Source: Ancistrus triradiatus (taxonomy: Eukaryota; Chordata; Actinopteri; Siluriformes; Loricariidae). From it: a DNA stretch of 64,000 nt. This document shows, in pieces, positions 1 to 10,700 of this stretch. Position 1 is the stretch's first letter. Each line of letters starts with the position of its first letter. The translations under genes and the position numbers were made by a program. Where the stretch lies: the NCBI GenBank assembly GCA_025084515.1, contig JAJAGP010000282.1, positions 124,001-188,000 of the forward strand. The letters run 5' to 3'. The notes below the pieces were generated by a model. The model was not told the origin of the DNA, did no database searches, and worked only from the letters and a program-made list of their open reading frames with translations.

Positions 1-198
1 ACAATAAATTATTGTGTGTATCTGTAGCTAACCAGCCGCTAGATTGCTCAGGCAGGGTATTTCTAGTGCCGGTCCCAAGCCCGGATAAATGGTGAGGGTT
101 GCGTCAGGAAGGGCATCCGGTGTAAAACATTTGCCAAATAAAGTATCCGAGTTCATAATAATTTCACCATACCAGATCGGTCGTGTCACGGGTTAACA

Positions 199-1180
199 AT
201 GACCGCCACTGGTACTGGTAGCAAACAGGGTACCAGCGGAAATTGGACTACTGTTTGCCGAAGACGAAGAGGAGGGAAGCGTGTGAGGAGACAGAGAGAA
301 ATCAGGAGGGGCCAGAATATAGCACTGAGGGTAGCAACCCTAAATGTAGGGACGATGACAGGGAAAGGTAGAGAGCTGGCTGATATGATGCAGAGGAGAA
401 AGGTCGATGTTTTGTGTGTGCAGGAGACAAAGTGGAAGGGTAGCAAGGCTCGATGCATTGGTGCAGGGTTTAACTCTCTTCTACCATGGTGTGGATAGGA
501 AGAGAAATGGAGTTGGTGTGGTCCTGAAGGAGGACTATGTAAAGAATGTCGTTGAGGTGAAAAGGGTGTCAGATAGGATAATATGTCTGAAGCTGGAAAT
601 TGAGGGTGTAATGGTGAATGTTGTTAGTGGCTATGCACCACAAGTTGGCTGTGAAATCGAGGAGAAAGAGAGATTCTGGGGGGAGTTAGATGAAGTGGTT
701 GAGAGCATTCCCAGGGAGGAGAGACTGGTGATTGGTGCAGATTTCAATGGCCATGTTGGTGAAGGTAATAAAGGAGATGAGGAAGTGATGGGCAGGTTTG
801 GTGTTAAGGATAGGAACCTAGAAGAACAGATGGTGGTGGATTTTGCAAAGAGGATGGAAATGGCTGTGGTTAACACATATTTCCAAAAGAAAGAGGAGCA
901 TAGGGTGACTTATAAGAGTGGAGGGAGGAGCACACAGGTAGACTACATCCTATGTAGAAGAGGTTGCTTAAAAGAGATTGGTGATTGTAAGGTAGTGGCA
1001 GGGGAGAGTGTAGCTAGGCAGCATCGGATGGTGGTGTGCAGCAGGATGGTGGTGTGCAGGATGGTGGTGTGCAGGATGGCTCTGGTGGTTAGAAAGAGTA
1101 AGAGAACAAAGGCAGAGCAGAGGACCAAATGGTGGAAGTTGAGAAAGGAAGAATGTGTAAGGAGTTCAGAGAGGAGCTGA
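199..1180 (+). pseudogene. LINE APE-type endonuclease domain, frameshifted
   Basis: The frame opens at ATG 199 and shifts near 407-498 into the frame running to 1180. Visible APE-family landmarks are the start ATLNVGTMTGKGRELADMM, the catalytic-Glu region QETKWKG, GADFNGHVG and QVDYILCRR near the end of the domain. In an intact LINE this enzyme nicks the target DNA to prime reverse transcription. A 15-bp unit (GATGGTGGTGTGCAG) is repeated about three times at 1027-1080, an expansion at the end of the domain. Genome annotations often mislabel such domains as craniofacial development protein 2-like. Confidence 0.8.
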
Positions 1181-1530
1181 GAAAGGCTTTGGGTGATAGG
1201 AAAGAGCTCCCAGATGACTGGGTAGTAGCAGCAACAGTGATTAAACAGACAGGTAGAAAGGTACTGGGTGTGTCTGGGCAAAGGATGAAAAGGAAACCTG
1301 GTGGTGGAACGAGAAAGTGCAGGAGGTTATTCAGAGAAAAGAGGTCAGCAAAGAAGAAATGGGACAGGGAGAGGACTAAAGAGAGTAGGCAGGAGTACAA
1401 GGAGATGCGGCACAGGGCGAAGAGGGAGGTAGCAAAGGCCAACAAGAAGGCCTACGATGAGTTATATGAAAGGTTAGACAGTAGGGAAAGGAGAGAAGGA
1501 GTTGTATCTGCCGGCGAGACAGAGAGATAG
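1129..1530 (+). pseudogene. LINE linker region between endonuclease and RT, broken
   Basis: A Lys/Arg/Glu-rich 133-codon frame (RREVAKANKKAYDELYERLD near its end) matches the basic linker found between the endonuclease and RT in RTE elements. It ends in a stop at 1530. From 1531 to 1859 the coding sequence continues in scattered frames, including a VGPDDIPVEVWK-like patch around 1765-1800, which is the usual start of the RT palm region. Confidence 0.6.
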
Positions 1531-1859
1531 AGCTGGAAAGGATGTGCAGCATGTCAGGGTGATCAAGGATAGAAATGGAAATGTACTGTCAGGTGAGGAG
1601 AGGGTGAGGGAGGGAAGGATGGAAGGAGTATTTTGAGGAGTTGATGAATGTAGAAAATGAAAGGGAAAGAAGATTGGGATGGCGTAGAAATTGTGGAACA
1701 GGATGTAGCAAAGATTAGCAAGGACGTGAGGAAAGCTTTGAAAAGGATGAAAAATGGAAAGGCAGTGGGACCTGATGACATACCGGTTGAGGTATGGAAA
1801 AGTCTAGGAGAGCTGGGAGTGGTGTTTTTTGACTAGATTATTCAATGGAATTCTGGTGA

Positions 1860-3144
1860 ATGAGAGAACTTATACCAATTTTTAAGCAGAAGGGTGATGT
1901 ACAGAGTTGTGGCTGTTACAGGGGCATAAAGTTGATGAGCCACACAATGAAGATTTGGGAGAGAGTTGTGGAAGCTAGGCTCAGACAGGAGGTGACAGTG
2001 TGTGAACAACAGTATGGTTTCATGCCAAGGAAGAGCACCATGGATGCGATTTTTGCTTTGAGACTGCTGATGGAGAAGTATAGAGATGGTCAGAAAGAGC
2101 TACACTGTGTCTTTGTGGATTTGGAGAAAGCTTATGACAGGGTGCCAAGGGAGGAACTGTGGTGGTGTATGAGGGAAGTCTCGAGTGGCTGAAAAGTACG
2201 TTAGATTAGTGCAGGACATGTATGACAACAGCGTGACAGCGGTGAGATGTGATGTAGGAGTGACAGATAGCTTCAAGGTAGAGGTGGGACTGCATCAAGG
2301 ATCGGCCCTGAGTCCCTTCTTATTTGCTCTGGTGATGGACAGTCTAACAGATGAGGTCAGACAGGAATCGCCATGGACTATGATGTTTGCAGACGACATT
2401 GTGATCTGTAGTGAGAACAGGGAACAGGTAGAAGAGAACTTGGAGAGATGGAGGTATAATCTGGAAAGGAGAGAAATGAAAGTCAACTGTAGTAAGACAG
2501 AATACCTGTGTGTAAAATGAAAGGGAGGCAGGTGGAACAGTCAGGCTACAGGGATCAGTGGTCACAAAGGTACAGGAGTTCAGGTACTTGGGATCAACTG
2601 TCCAAGGAAATGGGGGAGTGTGGAAAGGAGGTGAAGAAGAGAGTACAGGCAGGATGGAGTGGGTGGAGAAGAGTGTCAGGAGAGCTGTGTGACAAAAGGG
2701 TTGCAGCAAAAGTGAAAGGAAAGATTTATAAGAGAGTAGTGAGACCAGCCTTGTTGTATGGGTTAGAGACAGTGGCACTGACAAAGAGACAGGAAGCAGA
2801 GATGGAGGTGGCAGAACTTAAGATGTTGAGGTTCTCTTTAGGAGTGTCTAGGGTGGACAGGATTAGGAATGAGATCATCAGAGGGACAACACAGGTTGGA
2901 AAAATTGGGAGACAAAATTCGAGAGGGAAGACTGAGATGGTTTGGACATGTGCAGAGGAGGGATAGTGGATATATTGGTAGGAGGATGTTGGCGATGGAG
3001 CTGCCAGGCAAGAGACGGAGAGGAAGACCAAAGAGGAGTTATTTGGTTGTGGTAAATGAAGATATGCAGGGAGTTGGGGTGAGAGTAGAGGACGTGGAGG
3101 ACAGGGTGAGGTGGAAACGTTTAACTCGCGGTGGCGACCCCTGA
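1860..3144 (+). pseudogene. LINE reverse transcriptase domain, frameshifted
   Basis: Four overlapping frames (1860-2192, 2185-2520, 2508-2966, 2869-3144) together cover an RT domain. Motif A is FVDLEKAYDRVPRE (about 2110-2150), motif B is HQGSALSPFLFALVMD (about 2290-2340) and motif C is FADDIVICSE (about 2385-2415), so the catalytic aspartates are still present. The C-terminal part (GRLRWFGHVQRR, about 2930-2960) is the conserved tail seen in RTE-type elements. Short indels separate the frames; the protein is not expressible as one chain. Confidence 0.85.
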
Positions 3145-3180
3145 TAAAGGGAGAAGCCGAAAGAAGAAGAAGAAGAAGAT

Positions 3181-4576
3181 CTGTGGCATGTTTTAAGTCT
3201 CTGTGCTTAATGGCTTTATGGCTGTTATCTGCATATTTATAAATAATGGGCACAGGTCAACGACAGCAAGACATCCTGTGAAAGCAATAAAATAGACTAT
3301 AGACATAACAAGGTTGAAATCAGTGTAATTTCTATTAGTTCTATTAGTATAGTTTAAATACTCTGGGTACATTTTAGTTACACTCTTAGATGTACAAAAC
3401 AGGATACCAAACAAAAGGACACCAATCAAATCTTTATTAATTATATTACCCCCATAATGTTACATTTTTTCCCTTGTCGAATGGACATTTTCTTTTTGGA
3501 TTATAAAAGGACTATGCTGTGTTAGAGATTTGTCTAGTTTAGAAGTTTTCTCCTTTTGAAGTGAGAGAAAATTGTTTTTTTTTTTTTTATCTTCAGGTCA
3601 GACACTATGCCTGAAGGAATAGGAAAATGCACAAAATTATTTTTTCAGCGTTTTATATCTCAGTTGAGGTGCTCAGGTGGCAATTCACCAGCCCAGCATC
3701 GCAGTGACCTGTGTTCGGGTCCTGAGACTCAGGGGTCAGACAGACACGATTGTCTGTCTGAAGGAGGTGTCTGGATTGGCTCTCCATTCAACATATTTGC
3801 TCATCTGTTCCACTTTTATTCCAGTATAGGCTTCGGACCCCGTGACCATGACCAGAGCAAGAAATAAGAAATAAAAATTTCAGTTTGACTTGAGCTTCAT
3901 CCGCCTAAAACTTACTGTTATTGAGAGCCATTGATTTTGTCAGACATGGTTTCGGGGATATGAGCCTGTCCACTTTCTTCAAAACCATATTAAGAAAATT
4001 GTTGGTTTTACCACTATGTGTGAAGCATGAAATCATAGATGGTGCTTTGATAGATCTAGCATGGTTCTGTCCTAAACTGCAGATACATATGCTGTGGTTC
4101 ACTTGTTCGTAAAACATTATTTAAATAGAATACTGTATATCATTACAAAGTATGGTACATAAAATGATAAATCAATGTGTCACTGAAGCAGACTCAACAT
4201 CATCTTTTTTATTTTATTTTTCATTTCTAGAAATAAAGGGACCAAATTATTTAAACATTTTAACAGTCACAGTATATTTCCATATTTATAGAGAAGTTTA
4301 CAGATAATTCAAGAAAAAGTTCAAGAGAACTGCGAGAAGCAAGTAAAGTAACGAGAAGACTATATATACACATATTGCCAGCAGTAGAGGAAGGGACCCG
4401 AGTGACTCTCCAGTGTCATTCCTGTTGAACCCAGTTGCTCCTCTGTATTTAATGTTAATAGTCAGGCCTTTAAGAAGTGTTCATTTAATGGCAAGTGATA
4501 GTCACTACTAGTGGGAATCACAAACGTAACAGCGCTATATTGTGGATAATGTAGCCGGCTCATTACCTGTCCTGTT
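3181..4576. other. Bicaudal-C 3' flank and probable 3' UTR
   Basis: No protein-coding gene is visible between the LINE tail and the bicc stop codon. About 3600-3870 holds a repeat-like block with a plus-strand 86-codon frame and no recognisable domain. The part nearest 4576 should be bicc 3' UTR (transcribed leftward). Confidence 0.5.
4208..4218 (-). terminator. Candidate polyadenylation signals for bicc
   Basis: The minus strand reads AATAAAATAAA here, two overlapping canonical hexamers about 360 bases downstream of the bicc stop codon. The distance suits a short 3' UTR, but no transcript data support its use. Confidence 0.4.
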
Positions 4577-4707
4577 TCACCAGCGGTTACTTTTAGCAGC
4601 CAAGTCCTCATCGACGATCCGTGGAAGGCGACCACTAGCCCCGCCCTCTAGGTAGCCAGGCTTAACTGTAGAGGCTTCTGGAACCTTTATGTTATTTTTA
4701 TTCAGGT
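4577..4707 (-). CDS. bicc2: bicc last coding exon 19
   Basis: Encodes residues 845-887 and a TGA stop. It starts DLNKNNIKVPEA (ELNKNRRKLFES in BICC1), contains YLEGGASGRLPR, the family's C-terminal signature, and ends SNRW where BICC1 ends SGRW. Acceptor TGTCCAG. Confidence 0.94.
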
Positions 4708-7700
4708 CTGGACACAGAAAGCAGCATACACAGACATACAATATATCAGGAATGCAGACAGATGGATGAAATCTACTGCATAGTAACACTTATAAAGAGA
4801 CACTGAAAACAATGTTATGCCATATAACCCACTGTCTGTAATTTGTGGAAATAAAAACACTCACAGTTTAGGCATAATAGTATTTCAGTCCCATTCTTTT
4901 GATTCTTTCTAGAATTCTATAAAACATTCAAGCTAACTCCCCAAGAGATTACCAGAAATAGCCATTAGCATCTTCCTCCTGGCCCCAAATGTTGATACCC
5001 CTACTTCCTTCAAGTCGTCTTCAGAAAGAGTAAGAAATGTTTGATAGTCTATCTGAAACACATGTAGAGAGAAATACATGTTTTTCTCTGGAAAAACAGA
5101 TCAAGCATAAACATACAGATGTTTGTTTGTGTACCTCTTGCTCCTCGAATACTGGGGTATATTTTTCTAGGCCCATCTGTTGCAGTAACTCTAGCAGATC
5201 ATCTTTGGTTTGAAGGGCAGGGCTGGACCTGCCAATCACTGGTCTGGTTATAACTTCTCTGCTGCCATTCAGATGTCCCTCAGCTGCAAGGTCCAACCCC
5301 AAAGCAACAGGACATACAGGATTTTGAGTTTAATCAAATCTTCTTTTGTAGTTAAAGCCGTACCATGAGCATACTGATATATTATATTGCTCACATAATT
5401 AGGACATTTTATTCATTCATTCAATCATTCATTCATTCACTTTATCATCCACTTGATGTTGGACAGGGTCACGGGAGAGCTGGTGCCTTACAGGTGGCAT
5501 AGGGCACAAGGCAGGAACAACCATAGACAGAGCGCCAATCCATCATACACTCACACACTACAGGCACACCAATTAATCTAACACGCATGTCTTTGGACTG
5601 TGGGAGGAAAACGGAGTACCCAGAGTAAGCAAACGCGGACACAGGGAGGACATGCAAACAGAAAGAACCCAGGGATCCCACCTGGGGATTGAACCTAGGA
5701 CCTTCTTGCTGTGAGACAACAGTGCTACCCACTGCCACCCAAGGACATTTTAGTAGCTTCAATATAGCAGTTTCAACAATAACCTTTTTAATAAGTGAAT
5801 TATTTCTTGGACATTTTTAACACTTGGACAAGTAATCACTGAAGAGCATTTGCCAGTGGTTCCTATTGATCTGTCCTCTGTAACACATTCAAGGATGCTG
5901 ACTGGCTAGGATAACAAGTGTAGAGAGGAAATTACACCACTGCTGAAGAGGCCAGGCTAAAAGTTGGGTAAAACAAATACAACTACACTGCTGACTGGGT
6001 TAAGGCCTCTCTGTGAACTAACTGGCACTGCCATTGATAATAGAAAAAAAGAATACAAATGCTGTGATTGAACATGCTGGCCAAGGCTGAACTTGACAGC
6101 CTGTCAAAGTGAGGAAACTGTCTTTGATTAAAAGAGACTACACTTTTATTCTCTACTGAAAACACAAGATTGAACTTGGCCTCACAAGAAGCAACTTGTG
6201 AACATCTTTGACTGAACCACCACACTCCACTTACAGTTGTTGTTATTTGAACTTCACCCTGAGTTATCTCATCTCAGGGCCCAAATATATGCTGTTGGAT
6301 TGATAGTGTTCTCAAAAAGTCCCAGTTTTCCAAGGCTAGGCTCTTTATACTAATTCTTGTAGATTGTACATTTACATTTACAGTATTTAGCAGACACCCT
6401 TGTCCAGAGAGACATCCAATTGATACAGTCTTACAATCCAAGCAATTGTGAGTTAAGGATTTTGCTCAAGGACCCAACAGTGGCAGCTTGACAGAGGTGG
6501 GATTTGAACCCTGGACCTTCTGGTCCAGAGTCCAGTACCTTAACCGCTATGATACCAAAGCACATAAGTAAAAGTAAAAACTTTATGGATGCACTTACTT
6601 AATTTGTCCATGTTGTTGCATCCTGAACAGGAGCTGTACACAGTCATGGGAAATGAAGAAGAGGAGTAGAAGGTGGGAGAGGATGAAGACGAAGATGTCA
6701 CAGATGATGTAGATCCTCGTCTCTCTCGCCAGTTCTCTGAATCACTCCCATTAGACACTCTTTCCTTGCCATTCTGAGAACAATATGACTATAACAAGAA
6801 ATACACATGTACACACCATTATCATTATTAGGATGATTATGAGAACTAAAGTTCTTGAAACACCAGTGTATTTCAGTACAGACTTCTAATTCTATTAAAC
6901 TGTTGAAATTAAAATAAACTATGTGTCAGATCTAATTAGTAACCTGTGATCACAGCTTAATACCTTAACATTTATTGGTGTGCGTTCTTGTGTGCGTGTG
7001 TTTACCTGTTGATTGTTTAGGTAGGGTCTGTAGCAGCGACGGCTCACACTCCGTAGCTCTTTGACAGCCTCAGCAGGCATTGACTTGGAGAAACCGAGAC
7101 CACTCCATGTGTCAGTGGGGGTCCGGACCTCTGTCACCACCGGCTTTTTTTGCATGGCTGAAAAACAAACACACCCACATCTTTAAAAGAAATGGAAACA
7201 TTGCTTATTTCTGGTTGATGGCTTCAGTAAATTTCTTGATTGAATACATTATTGAAATTCTGAAATCTAATGAAACATTTTAATAAAAAAATATATATGA
7301 TGCAATAGCTCCTTTACATTCATGTTTCCCTGACTGACCTTATGCAGGTCCTGGGCACTACCGTGTTTGGTTTAATAATTTGTAGGGCTTTTACTTTTGT
7401 GAAATATGATCTGAGTTAGAGGCGTTAATTTCAAATGTCATGAGAATTTCCATGCTTGAAATGTCTGATAGCAACAGAATATGAAGAAACTATCAACTGT
7501 GGTGGTTCATGTCTGTTACCCAAAAGAATGACTGTAGTACAACAACGAGTGTAAAAATAATATGTTCTGAAATTGTCGGTAGTTTTGCATGAAATTGTAT
7601 GTGGAAAGTTAGCTATTTGGTAGTTTAATAGACTGACCAGCCAAGCCATGCTCCCTCAACTATGGCTTTCATGGAGAAATATCACACTATTGTTGAGTGT

Positions 7701-10700
7701 AAAAAAATATCTTCAAGAAGCCTTATGTTGTTGTTGTTTGTTTGTTTGTTTACAATTTTAAACACAGCATAAAATACAAACACAAAGGTTGGTTCCTTAT
7801 ATTATATACAAAGCGAGATAGGTAAAACAGACAAAGACGGCTAAGAAGGCAAAAAATAAGTTAGGGCAGAATGTAGGAAAGAATGAAGATAAGGAGAAAA
7901 TAAAGGAGAAATGTAAGTAAAAAGGAAGGAAGGCAAATAAGTAGGTAGGTGGGTAAAAAGAAAGAAAAGTAGGTAATTTGTTTTCAGATAAATGAATGGA
8001 GGTAGGTACAGTGGTGCTTGAAAATTTGGGAACCCTTTAGAATTTTCTATATTTCTGCATAAATATGATCTACAACATCATCAGATTTTCTCACAAGTCC
8101 TAAAAGTAGATAAAGAGAACCCAGTTAAACAAATGAGACAAACATATTATACTTGCTCATTTATGTATTGAGAAAAATGATCCAATATTACATATTAGTG
8201 AGAGGCAAAAGTATGTGAACCTTTGCTTTCAGTATCTGGTGTGACCCCCCGTGCAGCAATAAATGCAACTAAACATTTCCTGTACCTGTTGATCAGTCCT
8301 GCACACCGGCTTGGAGGAATTTTAGCCCATTCCTCCGTACAGAACAGCTTCAGCTCTGGGATGTTGGTGGGTTTCCTCACATTAACTGCTCACTTCAGGT
8401 CCTTCCACAACATTTCGATTGGATTAAGGTCAGGACTTTGACTTGGCCGTTCCAAAACATGAACTTTATTCTTCTTTAACCATTCTTTGGTAGAACAGCT
8501 TGTGTGCTTAGGGTCGTTGTCTTGCTATAGAAAATTCTAAAGGCTTCACAAACGTTCAAGCACTACTGTATGTAGGTACGTACCGCAGGTTAAAAGAAAT
8601 AAAGATAAGTAGGATGGTGGGTAGGTAAATAGGGTGGCAGGTAAGCAGCTGGGTAAAAAATAAAGAAAGGTAGGTAAGTATGTAGGCAGTGAAAATTATT
8701 AAAGGTTGGTAATTAGGTAAAAGGGAAGAAAGGTGGGTAATTAGGTATAAATGGGGAAATTAGATAAAAAGAAGGGAAGAAGGTAGGTAAAGAAGAAGGT
8801 AAGTAGTTAGCTAAGAATTATGAAAGGTAGGTAATTAGGTAAAAGGAAAGAAAGATAACTAGGTCATTGTAGTAAAAAAGGAAGGGAGATAAGCTAGTAG
8901 TTACAGTAGGTATGTATGTAGGCAGGTAAAAATGAAGTTAGAGTAGATAAGTAAAAAGGAAGAAAGGTGAATAGTTAGGTGTAGAGGGGCAAACTCATTA
9001 AGTAAAATGGAAGAAAGGTATGTAAGGGGTTAGGTAAAAAAGAAAGGTCAGTAATTACATATAAAGGGGGCAACTGGTTAGGCGAAAAGGAAGGAAGTAG
9101 GTTGGTAAGTCTTATAGGCATGTAAAGGTATAAAAAGGAAGGTAGGTAACTATTTTAGGTAGATGACAAGAAAGGAAGGTAGGTGACTAGTTTTACTCAA
9201 TAGTAAGTTGATAGGTATAAGTGAAGGAAAGAAGGAAGAAAGGAAGTAAGGTAGTCATGTTCTCATATTCATGTTTCTGTAGGAAAACCAAGAGCAGATT
9301 GTTGAATTGTGAACAGGAAAGTATGAAGGTAGAATGCAAAGGGAGAAAATGACAGAAACCAACCTTGATTTGCCAGAAGTTTCTTCCTCTCATATTCATG
9401 TTTCTGTAGGAAAACCAAGAGCAGATTGTTGAATTGTGGAGGGACTCTGTCCATATTGTGTCATGGCCATTTTGTCCCTTTCAGAATTCTGTTTTATTGT
9501 GCTTACTAACTATTTGCTATATCCCAGTGCTGTGAGATTGGTGGTAAATGGATTAAGTCAATACAGAGCATGATTACAGGTTGAAGGAAGAGTTCTGTCT
9601 GCAGTGAACATATATTTATTATTACATTCGGCTACAAACATCAAAGGTGTAAAAAACAGACTTCAGCTGCAGGAATCTTTATTCTGGTTCCAGCTGAAGT
9701 GTGTATGACCTCATTTCACTTTTGGTGGATTTTGGCCACAGCTTAGATATATGCATTCTGGCACACAGTATTCTGTGATGAACCAATATTTTTAATATAA
9801 ACATAATAATAGCAATAATAATATTAATAATTTGAACATACGGAGAAATGGCTACCATAAATTCCTGTTTTGATACTGGGACATGGAATATTACACACGA
9901 TACATATTACAGCCTGGATTCAAACATGTAAAAATGACCAGCATTTTAACACATCCTAGATGCTACATCAGAGACACATCGGGTAGAAATCTTGTTAGTA
10001 CACCTTCTACATTTAATTTAATTCCTAGGTAAGATATTGTATCACAGTGATGTTATGCTCTTGAAATATTTTAGGTGTGATTAGTTCTTCATTGAGCAAC
10101 TTACCTCATTAATGGAGCTCGAATCCAGAGTGGGAAAGATTCTAAGACTACAACGCCTGTCTCTGTTAAAATGCACACCATCCACCTCCATCCATATGGA
10201 CCTACTTCACACACATATGCAACAAATTCATTATAGGTACACACAGAGCAGAACACTGAGTATCTTACACAGGTATTCTGTGAATTGCATGCTTACAAAA
10301 ACTGATATGTTGTGCCTCAATGATAATTCCATCTGGAATCAATTACTATTGACTTATCAGTAATTATCAATGTATTCCACAAGAGAATTCAAGTCTAGCT
10401 GCAGTGAAGATTAAGTGCCAATATTTCATATCAGTCAATCAACACAGAAGTAATGGAACAACTGTCACATTTACACATACTGTATATCTGTCACAGGCTT
10501 GAAGGAAGTATTGACTTAAGTTCTGTCCATCTGTTAAGACTAAACAAAAGATATTGAAAGATGGAAAGATATTATTTTACTTTCTTTAACTGTGTTTTTA
10601 TATAATATGTCAAATGAACATTCATGTTCCATTGCATAAAAAAATGGTTAATTATATAACAGACAGACATTTGCTAATACATTCATTTTGGTGCTGCAGC

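Larger units (their letters stand above)
1..3180 (+). mobile_element. RTE-type non-LTR retrotransposon (LINE), degenerate
   Basis: The stretch reads as one LINE on the plus strand: a GC-richer 5' leader (about 1-198), an APE-type endonuclease, a linker, a reverse transcriptase and a 3' end finishing in a short GAA repeat at 3160-3179. The coding sequence is broken across at least six frames, so the copy cannot be autonomous. Endonuclease and RT motifs together, with the short A/GAA-rich tail, fit the RTE clade (relatives of BovB and fish Expander). The element may begin just before the window edge, since no target duplication is visible at the left. Clade assignment is from recognised motif style, not from a tree. 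Confidence 0.85.

Noticed and set aside
5469..5762. 97-codon minus-strand frame
   Set aside because: It lies in an interspersed repeat R copy; similar frames occur in other copies (for example 55231-55518).
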